DNA of 64,000 bases, taken from Blautia coccoides. Its GTDB lineage: Bacteria > Bacillota > Clostridia > Lachnospirales > Lachnospiraceae. This document shows positions 44,247 to 54,569 of this stretch, in pieces. The position numbers and the translations under genes are program-made. Numbering within the stretch: position 1 is the first letter of the stretch; each line of letters begins with the position of its first letter. The notes beneath the pieces were generated by a model that had not been told where the DNA came from, searched no databases, and saw only the letters and a list, made by a program, of their open reading frames with translations. The stretch covers positions 1,553,001 to 1,617,000 of the forward strand of contig NZ_CP136422.1 in the NCBI RefSeq assembly GCF_034355335.1, read 5' to 3'.

Positions 44247-45189
44247 AAAGCCTGTGTTCGGTTTTAGGAATGGCCCTGGCAGCTGGTCGTGATCAAAAGA
44301 CAATAGTGGCTGTATCAAGTTTTTTACAGCGGTAAGTGCACATTGGATGAAAGAGGTTTCAGATATTGTCCCGCTTTGGAACACCGGGTGTTTTTTGTTG
44401 GCACTCTCATTATTGCAGGGGTAAGTCCAGCCTACGAACACAGATACCGGTCAGATTCAAAAACGGACATGCCAGCACCATTTCTGAAAGAAAAAAAGTG
44501 CAGACAGTTTTGATATTATTTTCCTATAAGACTGACACACTACAGAACACGTGGAGGTGAGTGGCGGGGTTGTATAGCGGCAACCTTACAATGTTATTTG
44601 TGTCGGTTATCCGTTAAGGCATCAATGAATGGTGTATAACGTAGCCCGTAAACTTATCTCATCCAAAGCCGACTCGATTCTACCGGATGACAAGTTACTG
44701 TCAGTTCTATGCCTATAATAGAGATGAGCAAAACGTTCGAATGGAAATTTGAGATTGGACGGTCTGCATGAGTAGGTTATGAACTCATATTCTGGAAACT
44801 GTCAAGAAGGGACTTCGAAGCAACAAAACCAGCGGTTATACAGGCGTGTACCAAATGAATGGAGAAGTATAGAGGGCATCTGTTATCAATTGTAACAAAG
44901 CGTCTACAGATACTAAACTTTCTACATTTTACTTTTTTGTGCCTGATGGATATTTTAGATTCAGGCCTACGTCAGTAAAATATCAATTGCTTTTGGCAGA
45001 AAAATGCGGTATCAAATATCTGAAACTTATAGTTGCATAATAGGCAAATAACATTTTACTGAAAGTTTAATTATATATACTGTCTCTTCATGTAAAAAGG
45101 GAATCTCATTCCATGACATAAAGGAGCAGTATATGTGCTGGAAAGAACTGCGAAGGATGAAAACCTAATTTTATATCGAGTGTTTGGAG

Positions 45190-45230
45190 GTGCCGTAATT
45201 CAAAATAGGATTGCGGCACTTTTCTTTTTG
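45190..45230 (+). terminator. Rho-independent terminator
   Basis: GTGCCGTAAT (45190-45199) pairs with ATTGCGGCAC (45210-45219), one mismatch, followed by TTTTCTTTTT. Confidence 0.75.
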
Positions 45231-45288
45231 TGGACAGAAATTTGGCCAGTATGGTCTTTTTCGTGTGAGAAAGTCAGGTCACCGCCCA

Positions 45289-45320
45289 CTCCGATTTGAT
45301 TTCAAAAATTCAGATCGGAG
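45289..45320 (+). promoter_or_regulatory. Hairpin hiding the ribosome-binding site of the sigma-like gene
   Basis: CTCCGATTTGA (45289-45299) pairs with TCAGATCGGAG (45310-45320), with one wobble. The 3' arm contains the GGAG of the next gene's ribosome-binding site. Confidence 0.55.
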
Positions 45321-45331
45321 GTTAAGAAAGG

Positions 45332-45675
45332 TTGACTTTTAATAAAGCAAAAGCAGAGAAAAAATGGCGGAAATGGAAAGAAGCAGAAGAGAAAAAACTT
45401 CGACAGCTCGGAATGAACGAAGAATCCATCCAAGAGCTCAGGCAGATGGATTGGGAAGATTTTAAGGAAGAACGCAGATATCGGGAACACTTAAGTCCAA
45501 GTCAGGAGAAATTAAATACCGGGACACAGCCAGAGACCTATCCAATGGTACAGACGATTCAACAGTTGTTTGACAGTCTGGAGAATGAACAGCTTTTACA
45601 TACACTGTTGGATACGGATAAGAAAATATTACAGATTCTTCTTATGAAAATATGGGGATTTTCGGTAAAAGAAAT
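45332..45675 (+). CDS. Sigma-70-like helix-turn-helix protein of conjugative elements, 3' truncated
   Basis: Starts at TTG 45332 (GGAG upstream): TFNKAKAEKKWRKWKEAEEKKLRQLGMNEESIQELRQMDW, then TIQQLFDSLENEQLLHTLLDTDKKILQILLMKIWGFSVKEI. This is the pattern of small sigma-like regulators found in Clostridial integrative elements, whose C-terminal helix-turn-helix follows GFSVKEI. Here that part is missing: the frame runs into antisense of an AraC gene up to 45997. A DNA deletion or insertion junction is the simplest reading. Confidence 0.65.
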
Positions 45676-45679
45676 TGAT

Positions 45680-45995
45680 TGGTGCAGAGCAGATGAAGGC
45701 GGAAAACAATACAGGCAAAATAGCAGTCTGTTTTGTCATCTGAGAACCCGTAGTGCATCTGACGGGTGTTTACGATCAGTGCGTCATTTTCGTGAATGGT
45801 CAGTTTTTCTCCATTCACATAATAGACCATATGTCCTTTCAGTGCTTTCATATATTCGATATCCTCATGCCAGTGGCAGAGTGCTTCCATATTGGTGTAG
45901 GAGGAGAGCCACCGGTCTTTCAGGTACAGGGGGATATTGGGGGTGTTATAATGGACAATTTCCGAGGCGTCTTTTAAAATGCTTACTCCGTTCAT
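45680..45995 (-). pseudogene. AraC-family regulator, only the cupin N terminus remains
   Basis: GAAGGAGG precedes ATG 45995. The sequence MNGVSILKDASEIVHYNTPN, then NMEALCHWHEDIEYMKALKG, HMVYYVNGEKLTIHENDALIVN, is the sugar/effector-binding cupin of AraC regulators. It stops near CIVF at about 45690 without the two C-terminal helix-turn-helix units. It faces away from the sugar acetyltransferase gene, which it may once have controlled. Confidence 0.7.
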
Positions 45996-46110
45996 AAAAC
46001 CTCCTTCAAAAATACGATTGTTATAGGATAAGGGCATATTTTGATAGAATACACCTGATCAATACACTATTATTATACATGAAAATACTTGTTTGTGAAG
46101 GAGAAAAGAG

Positions 46111-46746
46111 ATGGATAATATTACGCGCAGGGACGCCGGACTTCCCTACATATCAGATGATGCTGTATTTGAACAGCAGAAGGTCACAAGAAGACTTTTG
46201 AGAGAATTTAACACCACTGACCCCTCAGATTTTGAGACCCTGGGAAGACTGGCCGGACGGATCGTAGACGGCGCGGAGGAAAATGTTTCCATAATGCCTC
46301 CGTTTTACTGCGATTACGGCTTCCATATCCAGGTGGGCAAGGGATTTTTTGCGAATTATAACTGTACCATACTGGATGTGGCAAAGGTCACAATAGGAGA
46401 AAACGTTTTGTTTGCGCCGAATGTATCCATCTATACAGCAGGACACCCGGTGCATCCTGTATCCAGACAGTCAGGATATGAGTACGGAATTCCCGTATCC
46501 ATCGGTAATAATGTTTGGATCGGAGGAAATGTAGTCATTACCCCGGGTGTGACCATAGGGGATAATGTTGTGATCGGCGCGGGCAGCGTGGTGACAAAAG
46601 ATATTCCCGCCAATGTGGTGGCTGCGGGGAATCCCTGCCGTGTGATACGTGAGATCACAGACGCAGATAAGAAATACTATTACAAAGACAGAGAATTTGA
46701 CCCGGAATCATGGGCTGAGATAGAGGCAATGGAAAACGGTGAGTGA
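46111..46746 (+). CDS. Sugar O-acetyltransferase (maltose/galactoside acetyltransferase type)
   Basis: Enzyme of 211 aa. Helical N terminus, then a left-handed beta-helix of hexapeptide repeats ([55 protein letters not shown]). The catalytic His is in YTAGHPVHP. Uses acetyl-CoA to acetylate sugars for detoxification or export. GAAGGAG precedes the ATG. Overlaps the MATE gene by 8 nt. Confidence 0.9.
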   Translation: MDNITRRDAGLPYISDDAVFEQQKVTRRLLREFNTTDPSDFETLGRLAGRIVDGAEENVSIMPPFYCDYGFHIQVGKGFFANYNCTILDVAKVTIGENVLFAPNVSIYTAGHPVHPVSRQSGYEYGIPVSIGNNVWIGGNVVITPGVTIGDNVVIGAGSVVTKDIPANVVAAGNPCRVIREITDADKKYYYKDREFDPESWAEIEAMENGE

Positions 46747-48088
46747 CAGAGGAATCTTTTATAAAAAATTGTTTACCCTGGTACTTCCCATTGCTTTCCA
46801 GAACTTTATGACAGCGGCAGTGAGTGCCTCAGATGCCATAATGCTGGGAGTCATCAGTCAGGAGGCCTTGTCGGCAGTTTCCCTTGCAGGACAGATACAG
46901 TTTGTCCTGAGTCTGTTTCTGGCGGCACTGACCATCGGAACCACCATCCTGGCAGCCCAGTATTGGGGGAAAGGGGATAAGGTGTCTGTGGAGAAAATCC
47001 TTGCCATTGCGCTGAGGTTTTCTTCTGCCATATCCCTGGTTTTCTTTCTGGGAACCTTGTTTATGCCGGAAACACTTATGGGGATTTTTACTCCGGATGC
47101 AGAGCTGACGGCACAGGGAGCGGAATATCTGCGTATCGTGGGTGTGTCCTACCTGCTGATGGGTATTTCCCAGATTTATCTGTGTATTATGAAAAACAGT
47201 GGCAATACCCTAAAGAGCACGGTGATCGGCTCTGTTTCCATGGTGACGAATATTGTACTGAACGCAGTCTTTATTTTCGGAGTCTGGAAGATTCCAGCCA
47301 TGGGTATTGCAGGGGCAGCTCTGGCAACTGTGCTGTCAAGAGTGCTGGAGCTGGCCTGGGCATTTGCGGAGTCTTTGCGGCACGGAAGGGTAAAACTGCA
47401 CGTGAGATATCTGTTTCACTCTGACGGGGATCTGAAGCGGGATTTCTTTCATTATACACTTCCTGTGCTGGGAAATGAACTGATATGGGGATGCGGATTT
47501 ACCATGTATTCTGTTATCATGGGACATTTGGGCAGCGATGCGGTGGCAGCCAATTCCATTGCCAATATTGTGAAAAACCTCATCGCCTGTCTGTGTCTGG
47601 GACTTGCAAGCGGCGGCGGGATCATCGTTGGAAATGAGCTGGGAAAGGGAAACCTGTCCGGTGCAAAGGATTACGGAGACAGGCTCTGCCGGCTTTCCAT
47701 CCTCATGGGCGCTCTGTCAGGTCTTCTGCTTCTTGGGCTAAGTCCTCTGATCCTGGGCTTTTCCAATTTGAGTCCAACGGCTCACGGATATCTGAAGGGA
47801 ATGCTCTTTATGTGCACGTATTATCTCATAGGAAAGTCTGTGAATTCCACTGTGATCGCCGGCATTTTCTGCGCAGGGGGAGATTCCAGATTCGGCCTTT
47901 TCTGCGACGCGGTTACCATGTGGGCGGTGACAGTTCCGCTTGGGCTGCTGACTGCATTTTATTTTAAAATACCAATTTTGGCTGTGTATTTCATCATTAA
48001 TCTGGATGAGATCATAAAGCTTCCGGCTGTTTACAGACATTATAAAAAATATAACTGGGTGAGGGATATCACCAGGAGCAGTCTGTAA
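46739..48088 (+). CDS. MATE-family multidrug efflux transporter
   Basis: Membrane protein of 449 aa with 12 predicted helices in two similar halves. N-terminal [29 protein letters not shown] and the second half [18 protein letters not shown] show the MatE repeat. GTG start at 46739 inside the acetyltransferase gene, so the two are coupled. Exports drugs or metabolites by cation antiport; pairing with a sugar acetyltransferase suggests acetylate-and-export detoxification (inference). Confidence 0.9.
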   Translation: MSDRGIFYKKLFTLVLPIAFQNFMTAAVSASDAIMLGVISQEALSAVSLAGQIQFVLSLFLAALTIGTTILAAQYWGKGDKVSVEKILAIALRFSSAISLVFFLGTLFMPETLMGIFTPDAELTAQGAEYLRIVGVSYLLMGISQIYLCIMKNSGNTLKSTVIGSVSMVTNIVLNAVFIFGVWKIPAMGIAGAALATVLSRVLELAWAFAESLRHGRVKLHVRYLFHSDGDLKRDFFHYTLPVLGNELIWGCGFTMYSVIMGHLGSDAVAANSIANIVKNLIACLCLGLASGGGIIVGNELGKGNLSGAKDYGDRLCRLSILMGALSGLLLLGLSPLILGFSNLSPTAHGYLKGMLFMCTYYLIGKSVNSTVIAGIFCAGGDSRFGLFCDAVTMWAVTVPLGLLTAFYFKIPILAVYFIINLDEIIKLPAVYRHYKKYNWVRDITRSSL

Positions 48089-48220
48089 AAAACAGCAGTA
48101 CATTGTTACCTTTCAGGATGCCGCACCGATACCGGAAGAGAACCAAAAGCAGGAATATCTATATATAGACTAAACATCAAAAATATACAAAAAAGAGTAA
48201 GAACGGGGCAGTGGACGGAT

Positions 48221-48904
48221 ATGAGCAGAGTATTGATTATTGAGGATGATGAGATATTAAACGCAGGTCTTTGCTTTCACCTGCAGAGAAAGGAAATTGA
48301 GGTGGAGCCTGCGTATTCGCTGGCGGAGGCGGAGGAATATTTAAAGGGGCATGAACCGGATCTGATCCTTCTGGATGTGAATCTGCCGGATGGAAACGGT
48401 TTTGATTTTGCCCGGAAGGTGCTCACAAAACAGTCCGCTGCCTTTGTTTTTCTGACTGCCCACAATCTGGATAACGATGTGATACAGGGACTGCAGTTAG
48501 GGGCAGACGATTACATCACAAAACCCTTCAGCATCCGTGTGGTAGTGGAAAAAATACAGACCATTCTGCGAAGATGTGCCAGGGCGGATAAGGACTCCAA
48601 AATATATGTCTGTAAAAATCTGATAGTGGATTTTGAGAGAAGAACAGTCAGCAAAGACGGGCGGATGCTGACTCTGACACCTACGGAATTTAATCTGCTG
48701 GAGTTATTCTGCAGAAATCCAAACAGGATCCTTTCAAAGGAGCTTCTTCTTGAAAAAGTCTGGGATGACAGGGGAAATTATGTCAATGACCATGCACTCA
48801 CATTAAATATCAGCAGGTTGAGAGGAAAGCTGGAGGACGGGGAGAACAACTGTATAAAAACCGTGTACGGCATGGGGTATGAATGGGTGGGAGGCAGCAG
48901 GTAA
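48221..48904 (+). CDS. OmpR-family response regulator (BceR-like)
   Basis: Regulator of 227 aa: SRVLIIEDDE, phospho-acceptor Asp in LILLDVNLPDG, Lys in YITKPF, winged helix ending TVYGMGYEW. First gene of a regulator-kinase-ATPase-permease module with the same order as 12494-17318 but clearly diverged. Likely binds the ATTGGTACG repeats at 49947. Confidence 0.9.
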   Translation: MSRVLIIEDDEILNAGLCFHLQRKEIEVEPAYSLAEAEEYLKGHEPDLILLDVNLPDGNGFDFARKVLTKQSAAFVFLTAHNLDNDVIQGLQLGADDYITKPFSIRVVVEKIQTILRRCARADKDSKIYVCKNLIVDFERRTVSKDGRMLTLTPTEFNLLELFCRNPNRILSKELLLEKVWDDRGNYVNDHALTLNISRLRGKLEDGENNCIKTVYGMGYEWVGGSR

Positions 48905-48905
48905 T

Positions 48906-49922
48906 ATGAAAAAAATCATACGACTCTTTCTCATAGCTTTTCATTTTCTGGCAGTATGCGGGGGAAGTATTTTTCTCTTTGTGCAGCCGGTATCCTTTTC
49001 CGCAAAGGTTATCTTGTGTGCTGTGCTATGGGGGCTATGGGCAGCCGGTATGGGCAGCTTCCTGTATTTCAGAAATCAGTATGTAAGATATTCCGGGGAT
49101 GTATGCCGTTATGCCCAACAGATCATGGAGGGCAATCCGTGCTCGGAAGTGCAGAATCAGGAGACGCTGACCTCCAAGATGGTCATGGAACTTAAGAAAA
49201 CAGGAGAGATCCTGGGGTATAAGGCCAGCGCTGCGGAGAAAGAAAAGGCAGAGACCCAGCAGTTAGTATCTGACATTACGCATCAGTTGAAAACACCGGT
49301 AACGAACATAAAAATGTATGGGGATACACTCTGCGAGGAGGAACTGTCAGGGGAAGAGGTGCGGCAGTTTGTTCAGGTCATAGTGCAGCAGATCGGCAAA
49401 CTGGAATTTCTCATTGATGCCCTGTCTAAAATGTCACGTCTTGAGAGCAGGATGATGCATATGCATCCCGATCACTGCAAGGTGAACCGGACTGTTTCCC
49501 AGGCGATTGACACGGTTGCGTCCAGGGCAAAGGAGAAAGGGATTGAACTGCAGGTAAATGTCAGGGAAACGCTTGAGGTTTGTCATGACAGCAAATGGAC
49601 TGCGGAAGCTCTGGGAAATATTCTGGATAATGCAGTGAAATATACGGAAAGCGGCGGTAAAATAATTGTAAGCGCACGGAATCTGGAAATGTATATTGTG
49701 ATTTCTGTCAGTGATACCGGGATCGGCATAGATTCCGGGCATTACAACCAGATTTTCCAGAGATTTTACCGGGAGGCAAAGGCGGCGAAAACGGAGGGGT
49801 TGGGAATCGGATTATATCTGGCCCGGCAGATCATCACCCTGCAGGGGGGATACATAAAGGTAAGGTCAAAAGCGGGATACGGAACAGAATTTGAAGTGTT
49901 TCTTCCAAGAAGGGCGGCGTAA
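48906..49922 (+). CDS. Intramembrane-sensing histidine kinase (BceS-like)
   Basis: Kinase of 338 aa. Two adjacent N-terminal helices (LFLIAFHFLAVCGGSIFLFV and KVILCAVLWGLWAAGMGSFLYF) with a tiny loop. H-box SDITHQLKTPVTNI, N-box NILDNAVKYT, G1 DTGIGI, G2 GLGIGLYLA. Start at ATG 48906, one base after the regulator stop. Confidence 0.88.
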   Translation: MKKIIRLFLIAFHFLAVCGGSIFLFVQPVSFSAKVILCAVLWGLWAAGMGSFLYFRNQYVRYSGDVCRYAQQIMEGNPCSEVQNQETLTSKMVMELKKTGEILGYKASAAEKEKAETQQLVSDITHQLKTPVTNIKMYGDTLCEEELSGEEVRQFVQVIVQQIGKLEFLIDALSKMSRLESRMMHMHPDHCKVNRTVSQAIDTVASRAKEKGIELQVNVRETLEVCHDSKWTAEALGNILDNAVKYTESGGKIIVSARNLEMYIVISVSDTGIGIDSGHYNQIFQRFYREAKAAKTEGLGIGLYLARQIITLQGGYIKVRSKAGYGTEFEVFLPRRAA

Positions 49923-49946
49923 TGCCGCCTTTTGTTTTGTATCGAA

Positions 49947-50003
49947 ATTGGTACGATTGATGCAGAATATTGGTACGGGATTGAGAGAATGGACGGCTAT
50001 AAT
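49947..50003 (+). promoter_or_regulatory. Promoter with ATTGGTACG direct repeats 22 bp apart
   Basis: ATTGGTACG occurs at 49947-49955 and 49969-49977, two helical turns apart, with a further ATTGA at 49980 (11 bp on). The -10 TATAAT is at 49998-50003. It lies between the kinase and the ABC genes, the usual place of the operator in BceR-type modules. Confidence 0.65.
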
Positions 50004-50032
50004 GAAAGTATCACAGGAAAGGGGAACACAGT

Positions 50033-50713
50033 ATGAATATATTACAGACAAGAAATCTCACGAAGTATTATGGAAAAGAGCCGCTTCTGGTGAAAGCTCT
50101 CGATGGTATCAATATGGAAATAGAGCAGGGGAGTTTCACTGCCATTGTAGGCCGGTCCGGTTCGGGTAAGAGTACGCTTCTGCACATGCTGGGCGGTCTG
50201 GACTGTCCCACAGGGGGAAGTGTGATGGTAGACGGGCAGGAGCTGAGCGGGCTTGACAGCAATGAACTGACCATTTTCAGGCGGCGTAAGATCGGATTTG
50301 TTTTTCAGAATTTCAATCTGATGCCTAATCTGAACATCTATGACAATATTGTCCTTCCGGTAGAACTGGATGGACGCAGTGCAGATGACAAATACCTGAA
50401 GGAGATTGTAACAGTCCTGGGTCTTGAGGACAAACTGAAGAGGAAACCGGGAAAGCTTTCCGGAGGACAGCAGCAGAGGGCAGCCATTGCCAGGGCACTG
50501 GTTACAAAACCGGCCATCATTCTGGCGGACGAACCCACAGGAAATCTGGATTCCCAGACAAGCCAGGAGGTGCTCGGACTGTTTCAGGCAGCCAGCAGAA
50601 GATTCCATCAGACACTTGTGATGATCACCCATAATGAGGAGATCGCCCAAGTGGCTGACAGAACCATCCGGATCGAAGATGGAAAGATTGTTGAGAGCGG
50701 GTGGTCTTCATGA
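50033..50713 (+). CDS. ABC transporter ATP-binding protein (BceA/MacB-like)
   Basis: ATPase of 226 aa. Walker [10 protein letters not shown]-loop [11 protein letters not shown], signature [15 protein letters not shown], Walker [12 protein letters not shown], switch His MITHN. AAAGGGGAA precedes the ATG. Overlaps the permease start (ATGA). Confidence 0.92.
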   Translation: MNILQTRNLTKYYGKEPLLVKALDGINMEIEQGSFTAIVGRSGSGKSTLLHMLGGLDCPTGGSVMVDGQELSGLDSNELTIFRRRKIGFVFQNFNLMPNLNIYDNIVLPVELDGRSADDKYLKEIVTVLGLEDKLKRKPGKLSGGQQQRAAIARALVTKPAIILADEPTGNLDSQTSQEVLGLFQAASRRFHQTLVMITHNEEIAQVADRTIRIEDGKIVESGWSS

Positions 50714-53097
50714 ATATTGATAAAAATAATAACAGAAGGGTTGTATGGAGAACTGCAAAGAGCAATTTACTGGGAAACAGACTGTATAGTTTCTTTACTG
50801 TCCTGACCATCATTTTGGCTGTCAGTCTGATAAGCGGTCTGGCTATGGTACAAAAATCTGCGGAAACGGAAAAACAAAAGATATTGGACACCATGCAGCA
50901 TGTCATGTATATGAATATCACAGAGCAGCAGATGCAGGGTCTGTCAGAGGATGAGCAGACAGAGATGATGGTTCCCTATAAAGAGGGTAGTGAAGTCAAG
51001 GAAGATGGAGTGAAGCTGTATCCGTTTTATATAGAAAGCCACAGCAGCGGAATCGTTACCTATACTCCTGCGGAAGGAAAGGTTCCGGAGCTGGAAAATG
51101 AAATTGCTGTGGACAGACAGCTTCTAAAAGCTTTGGGGAAAGATGAGAAGACAGGGACAGAACTGGAACTCTCCTTTGCAGACGGGGGGAGGGAAAGCTT
51201 TGTGGTCTGCGGCATATTGGAGCGGGATCAGGAGCTGAGCAGATATCCTGTCTATGTCTCGAAAGCCTATGCGGACAACAGTAGGGCGCTCAGGGATATT
51301 CCCTATACAGCCCTGGTTAAAATTGTGGACGCAGGGGATATGCAGATATCGGAGTTTTCGGGTGTGGTAAATAATCTTGCCGTCAAATATGAGATCGATA
51401 GAAACCAGGTTAATATAAACGGAAATTTTGAGTATTCCCTCCAGAAAACCAGTGCTGTGCTTTTGATCGGAGTTGTGGGGCTTATCATATTATTTGCCGC
51501 TGTAGTTGTCATATACAGTATTTTTTACCTGTCTGTGACAGGCAGGATCCATCAGATCGGGCAGCTCAGAACCATCGGCATGACAAAAAAGCAGATAAAC
51601 AGGATGATCTTCAGTGAGGGGTTTATGCTCAGCGGCATTGGGATTCCTACCGGGATTCTCATAGGCATTGTGTCTGCGTATTTTATCAGGCCCGGGGGCT
51701 TTACTGGGGCAGGACTTTTCCTGACAGTATGTATGTCAGCCGCCTTTGGGGTGCTCACTGTACTCTTTTCTGTGAGTAAGCCGGCTAAGATGGCGGGAAA
51801 TATTTCGCCTGTGGAAGCAGTGAGATACACCGGGGATGAAAAAAGCAGAGAGGAAAAAGACAGGCCGCACAGGAAACTGACAGCGCGAACTATGGCGAAA
51901 AGTGTCTGGAACAACAACGGGAAAAAGGGCGTTTTGACCACGGTGTCATTGGCCATAGGGGGTATCTTGTTTATGACAGGTGCTGCCTATATGGCAGCGT
52001 GGGACGCTGAGGAATATTCCAGAGCGGGAGACTTTGAAGACTGGGAATATATTGTGGATTATGCGTACGATGCACATGGCAATACACAGAGGTATGGGAT
52101 CACAGAATGGCAGATGGAAGGAACACTGAGTGAAGAGTTAAAACAGAAACTGGAGAATATTCCCAATGTAAAGCGGGTCAAAAAAGAAATCAACACTTCA
52201 GCAATAATCAGGGACGGCAGTAGAGAGCTGATGGAGAACGTCTATCCGGTGACGGAGGAGAACAGAGAAGAACTGGATGCTCTGCTGGATGCGGGAAGTA
52301 CCGACAGGCTGGATCAGAACTCTGTCATAATCGTCAACACCAGACTCATAGAATCCATATTTCAAATATCTCTGGATATGGAGAAAGAGGTAGAACTGGA
52401 GTGGTATAACGGCACAAACAGGGAGCGCACTGTGCAGATCGTTGGGGTAAAAGAGCGTGCAGATGATGACAGGAATCTGGAAGACGGTATTTATATTTCA
52501 GGAAAAGTAATGGAAGAGATGTGGCCGGAAATGAATAAAACTTCAGCTTTTTACGTGACAGCAGAGGAGTATGGGAATAATGCAGAGGCTGTCGAGGAGG
52601 ATATCCTGAACATACTGGATGACTATAAAAATCTTAGGCTGCAGACTCTCAGGGAGAAAAAAATAGACGATGCGGCACAGACAAAGGCCTTAAATACACA
52701 GGTTTACGGGCTTACTATCTTTATCATTATCTTCAGTATTTTTAATATGATCAACACCAGTATCAGCAGCATAACGGCAAGAAGGAGAGAATTTGCCATG
52801 CTGGAATCCATTGGGATGGAGAGAAGACAGATTGTGAAAATGCTCTGCATTGAGAATATTTACCTGGCTGTTCCAAATCTGATCATTACCCTGACGGCAG
52901 GAGGACTGGCCGGTTTTGGCATTGTGTGGGCACTGAGAAAATATGCGGGTGCCGCTTATATGCACTTTCAATTTCCTTTGGTGGAATACGGGATCTATGC
53001 CCTGTGCATGCTGTTTGTACCAATGCTGATCACATATATCTGTCTGAGATCGCAGAACAGAGATTCCCTGGTAACAAGGATCAATTACACCGAGTAA
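50710..53097 (+). CDS. ABC transporter permease, FtsX type
   Basis: Permease of 795 aa with N-terminal helix (RLYSFFTVLTIILAVSLISGLAM), extracytoplasmic region, three helices (about 260-385), a helix near 405, a second extracytoplasmic region (about 430-650) and three C-terminal helices. FtsX loops RTIGMTKKQINRM and ESIGMERRQIVKM are visible. Pairs with the ATPase for peptide sensing and removal. ATG 50710 overlaps the ATPase stop. Confidence 0.88.
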   Translation: MNIDKNNNRRVVWRTAKSNLLGNRLYSFFTVLTIILAVSLISGLAMVQKSAETEKQKILDTMQHVMYMNITEQQMQGLSEDEQTEMMVPYKEGSEVKEDGVKLYPFYIESHSSGIVTYTPAEGKVPELENEIAVDRQLLKALGKDEKTGTELELSFADGGRESFVVCGILERDQELSRYPVYVSKAYADNSRALRDIPYTALVKIVDAGDMQISEFSGVVNNLAVKYEIDRNQVNINGNFEYSLQKTSAVLLIGVVGLIILFAAVVVIYSIFYLSVTGRIHQIGQLRTIGMTKKQINRMIFSEGFMLSGIGIPTGILIGIVSAYFIRPGGFTGAGLFLTVCMSAAFGVLTVLFSVSKPAKMAGNISPVEAVRYTGDEKSREEKDRPHRKLTARTMAKSVWNNNGKKGVLTTVSLAIGGILFMTGAAYMAAWDAEEYSRAGDFEDWEYIVDYAYDAHGNTQRYGITEWQMEGTLSEELKQKLENIPNVKRVKKEINTSAIIRDGSRELMENVYPVTEENREELDALLDAGSTDRLDQNSVIIVNTRLIESIFQISLDMEKEVELEWYNGTNRERTVQIVGVKERADDDRNLEDGIYISGKVMEEMWPEMNKTSAFYVTAEEYGNNAEAVEEDILNILDDYKNLRLQTLREKKIDDAAQTKALNTQVYGLTIFIIIFSIFNMINTSISSITARRREFAMLESIGMERRQIVKMLCIENIYLAVPNLIITLTAGGLAGFGIVWALRKYAGAAYMHFQFPLVEYGIYALCMLFVPMLITYICLRSQNRDSLVTRINYTE

Positions 53098-53255
53098 TAT
53101 AGAAAAATGAAAAGAAAAAGACACATTAGGTTATGAGTCTCATACATTACTCTATTTTATCGCTGCTTCGGATTTCTTATAATAAAACAAACAGAGGGTT
53201 CCGGAACACCTGTAAGTTTACAGCAGTAAGTTCACAGCAAAAAAGGAGATAAGGT

Positions 53256-54548
53256 ATGAGATTAAAAAGAATGAGTGCCATTTTACTGGCATCGGCAGCA
53301 GCGGCAGTATTGGCAGCCTGCGGACAGAACGCGGACGGGCAGGAGAAGGAAAGCAGCGGATCAGAGAAAAAAAGTGACGGGGTACTGTCTGTCATGACAT
53401 GGGATGACAATCAGGCAAAAGGCCTGCAGAAGATCCTTGATGATTTTACCAAGGAGACGGGGATCAAGGCGGAGACAGGCGTGGTCAAATGGGATGAATA
53501 CTGGACTATGCTGGATGCGGGAGCCAGGGGCGGTACACTCCCTGATGTATTCTGGATGCATTCCAATGAAGCGGAACGCTATATGACCAACGGACTGCTT
53601 CTGGATCTGACAGATAAGATCGAGAGCAGTGACAGGATTGACCTTGCCAATTACCCGGAGGATATTGTAAAATTATATAACAATGACAACAAACAGTACG
53701 CAGTGCCAAAGGATGTGGACACCATTGCCCTGTGGTATAATAAGAAGATGTTTGACGAGGCGGGCGTAGAGTATCCCACAGCAGAGTGGACCTGGAATGA
53801 TGTGTTTGAGGCAGCCAAAAAGCTCACAAAAGAGGATGGCAGCCAGTACGGTCTTGCCATGCGCAATGACAACAACCAGGCGGGCTACTACAATATGATC
53901 TATGACAATGGCGGTTATATTATCTCGGAGGATAAGAAAAAGTCTGGGTGGGATGATCCCAAGACGATCCAGGCCATGGAAATGCTGGAGAGCTGGATCC
54001 AGGCAGGGGTTATGCCCACACTGGAAACTATGTCGGAAAATGGTGAGGACGTCTTGTTCCAATCCGGGAAAATTGCCATGACCTTCCAGGGGTCCTGGAT
54101 GCTGGCTTATTTCAAAGAAAATGAATATACAGCGGAGAACTGCGACTGTGTGGAGCTTCCCATGAACGCGGAGACAGGAAAAAGAATGTCTGTCTACAAC
54201 GGACTGGGCTGGGCGGCAGCGGCAAATGGGGAACACACAGAGGATGCATGGAAGCTGATAGAGTATTTAGGTTCAAAGGAAGCCCAGATCAAACAGGCAG
54301 AACTGGGAATTACAATGTCCGCTTATAAGGATACCTCAGACGCATGGGCCAATTCCGCTGATTTTAACCTAAAGGCTTATCTGAATATGATGGATGACAT
54401 GGTGATCCGTCCCTATTCCAAGACCACTGTCACCTGGGAGAACAAAGCAAATGAGATTTTAAAGGAGGTTTACGCCAAAGACAAGTCTATGGCGGATGCC
54501 TGCAGAGAGATCGCAGAGTTTATGGACCAGTCTTTGGCGGAAGAATAA
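53256..54548 (+). CDS. Extracellular solute-binding lipoprotein (sugar ABC type)
   Basis: Protein of 430 aa. Lipoprotein signal MSAILLASAAAAVLAACGQ (lipidated Cys about 22), then an SBP family 1 fold (LSVMTWDDNQAKGLQKILDDF, GGTLPDVFWMHSNEAERY, GLGWAAAANGEHTEDAWKLIEYL). Binds a sugar or oligosaccharide outside the cell. No permease or ATPase gene is adjacent, so it must use a transporter encoded elsewhere. AAAAGGAG precedes the ATG. Confidence 0.88.
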   Translation: MRLKRMSAILLASAAAAVLAACGQNADGQEKESSGSEKKSDGVLSVMTWDDNQAKGLQKILDDFTKETGIKAETGVVKWDEYWTMLDAGARGGTLPDVFWMHSNEAERYMTNGLLLDLTDKIESSDRIDLANYPEDIVKLYNNDNKQYAVPKDVDTIALWYNKKMFDEAGVEYPTAEWTWNDVFEAAKKLTKEDGSQYGLAMRNDNNQAGYYNMIYDNGGYIISEDKKKSGWDDPKTIQAMEMLESWIQAGVMPTLETMSENGEDVLFQSGKIAMTFQGSWMLAYFKENEYTAENCDCVELPMNAETGKRMSVYNGLGWAAAANGEHTEDAWKLIEYLGSKEAQIKQAELGITMSAYKDTSDAWANSADFNLKAYLNMMDDMVIRPYSKTTVTWENKANEILKEVYAKDKSMADACREIAEFMDQSLAEE

Positions 54549-54569
54549 GTATGGAAAGAGGTAGGATGT

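Larger units (their letters stand above)
44247..45331. other. Stretch of about 1.1 kb without a supported gene
   Basis: Stop codons occur in all frames. Fragments such as TIVAVSSFFTAVSAHWMKEVSD near 44300-44380 look like decayed coding sequence but match no family I know. A terminator at 45190-45230 and a hairpin at 45289-45320 are listed separately. Confidence 0.5.

Noticed and set aside
45753..45997. Plus-strand coding sequence continuing the sigma-like gene to 45997
   Set aside because: That stretch is antisense to an AraC cupin with a good ribosome-binding site; the plus frame is an accident of the junction.
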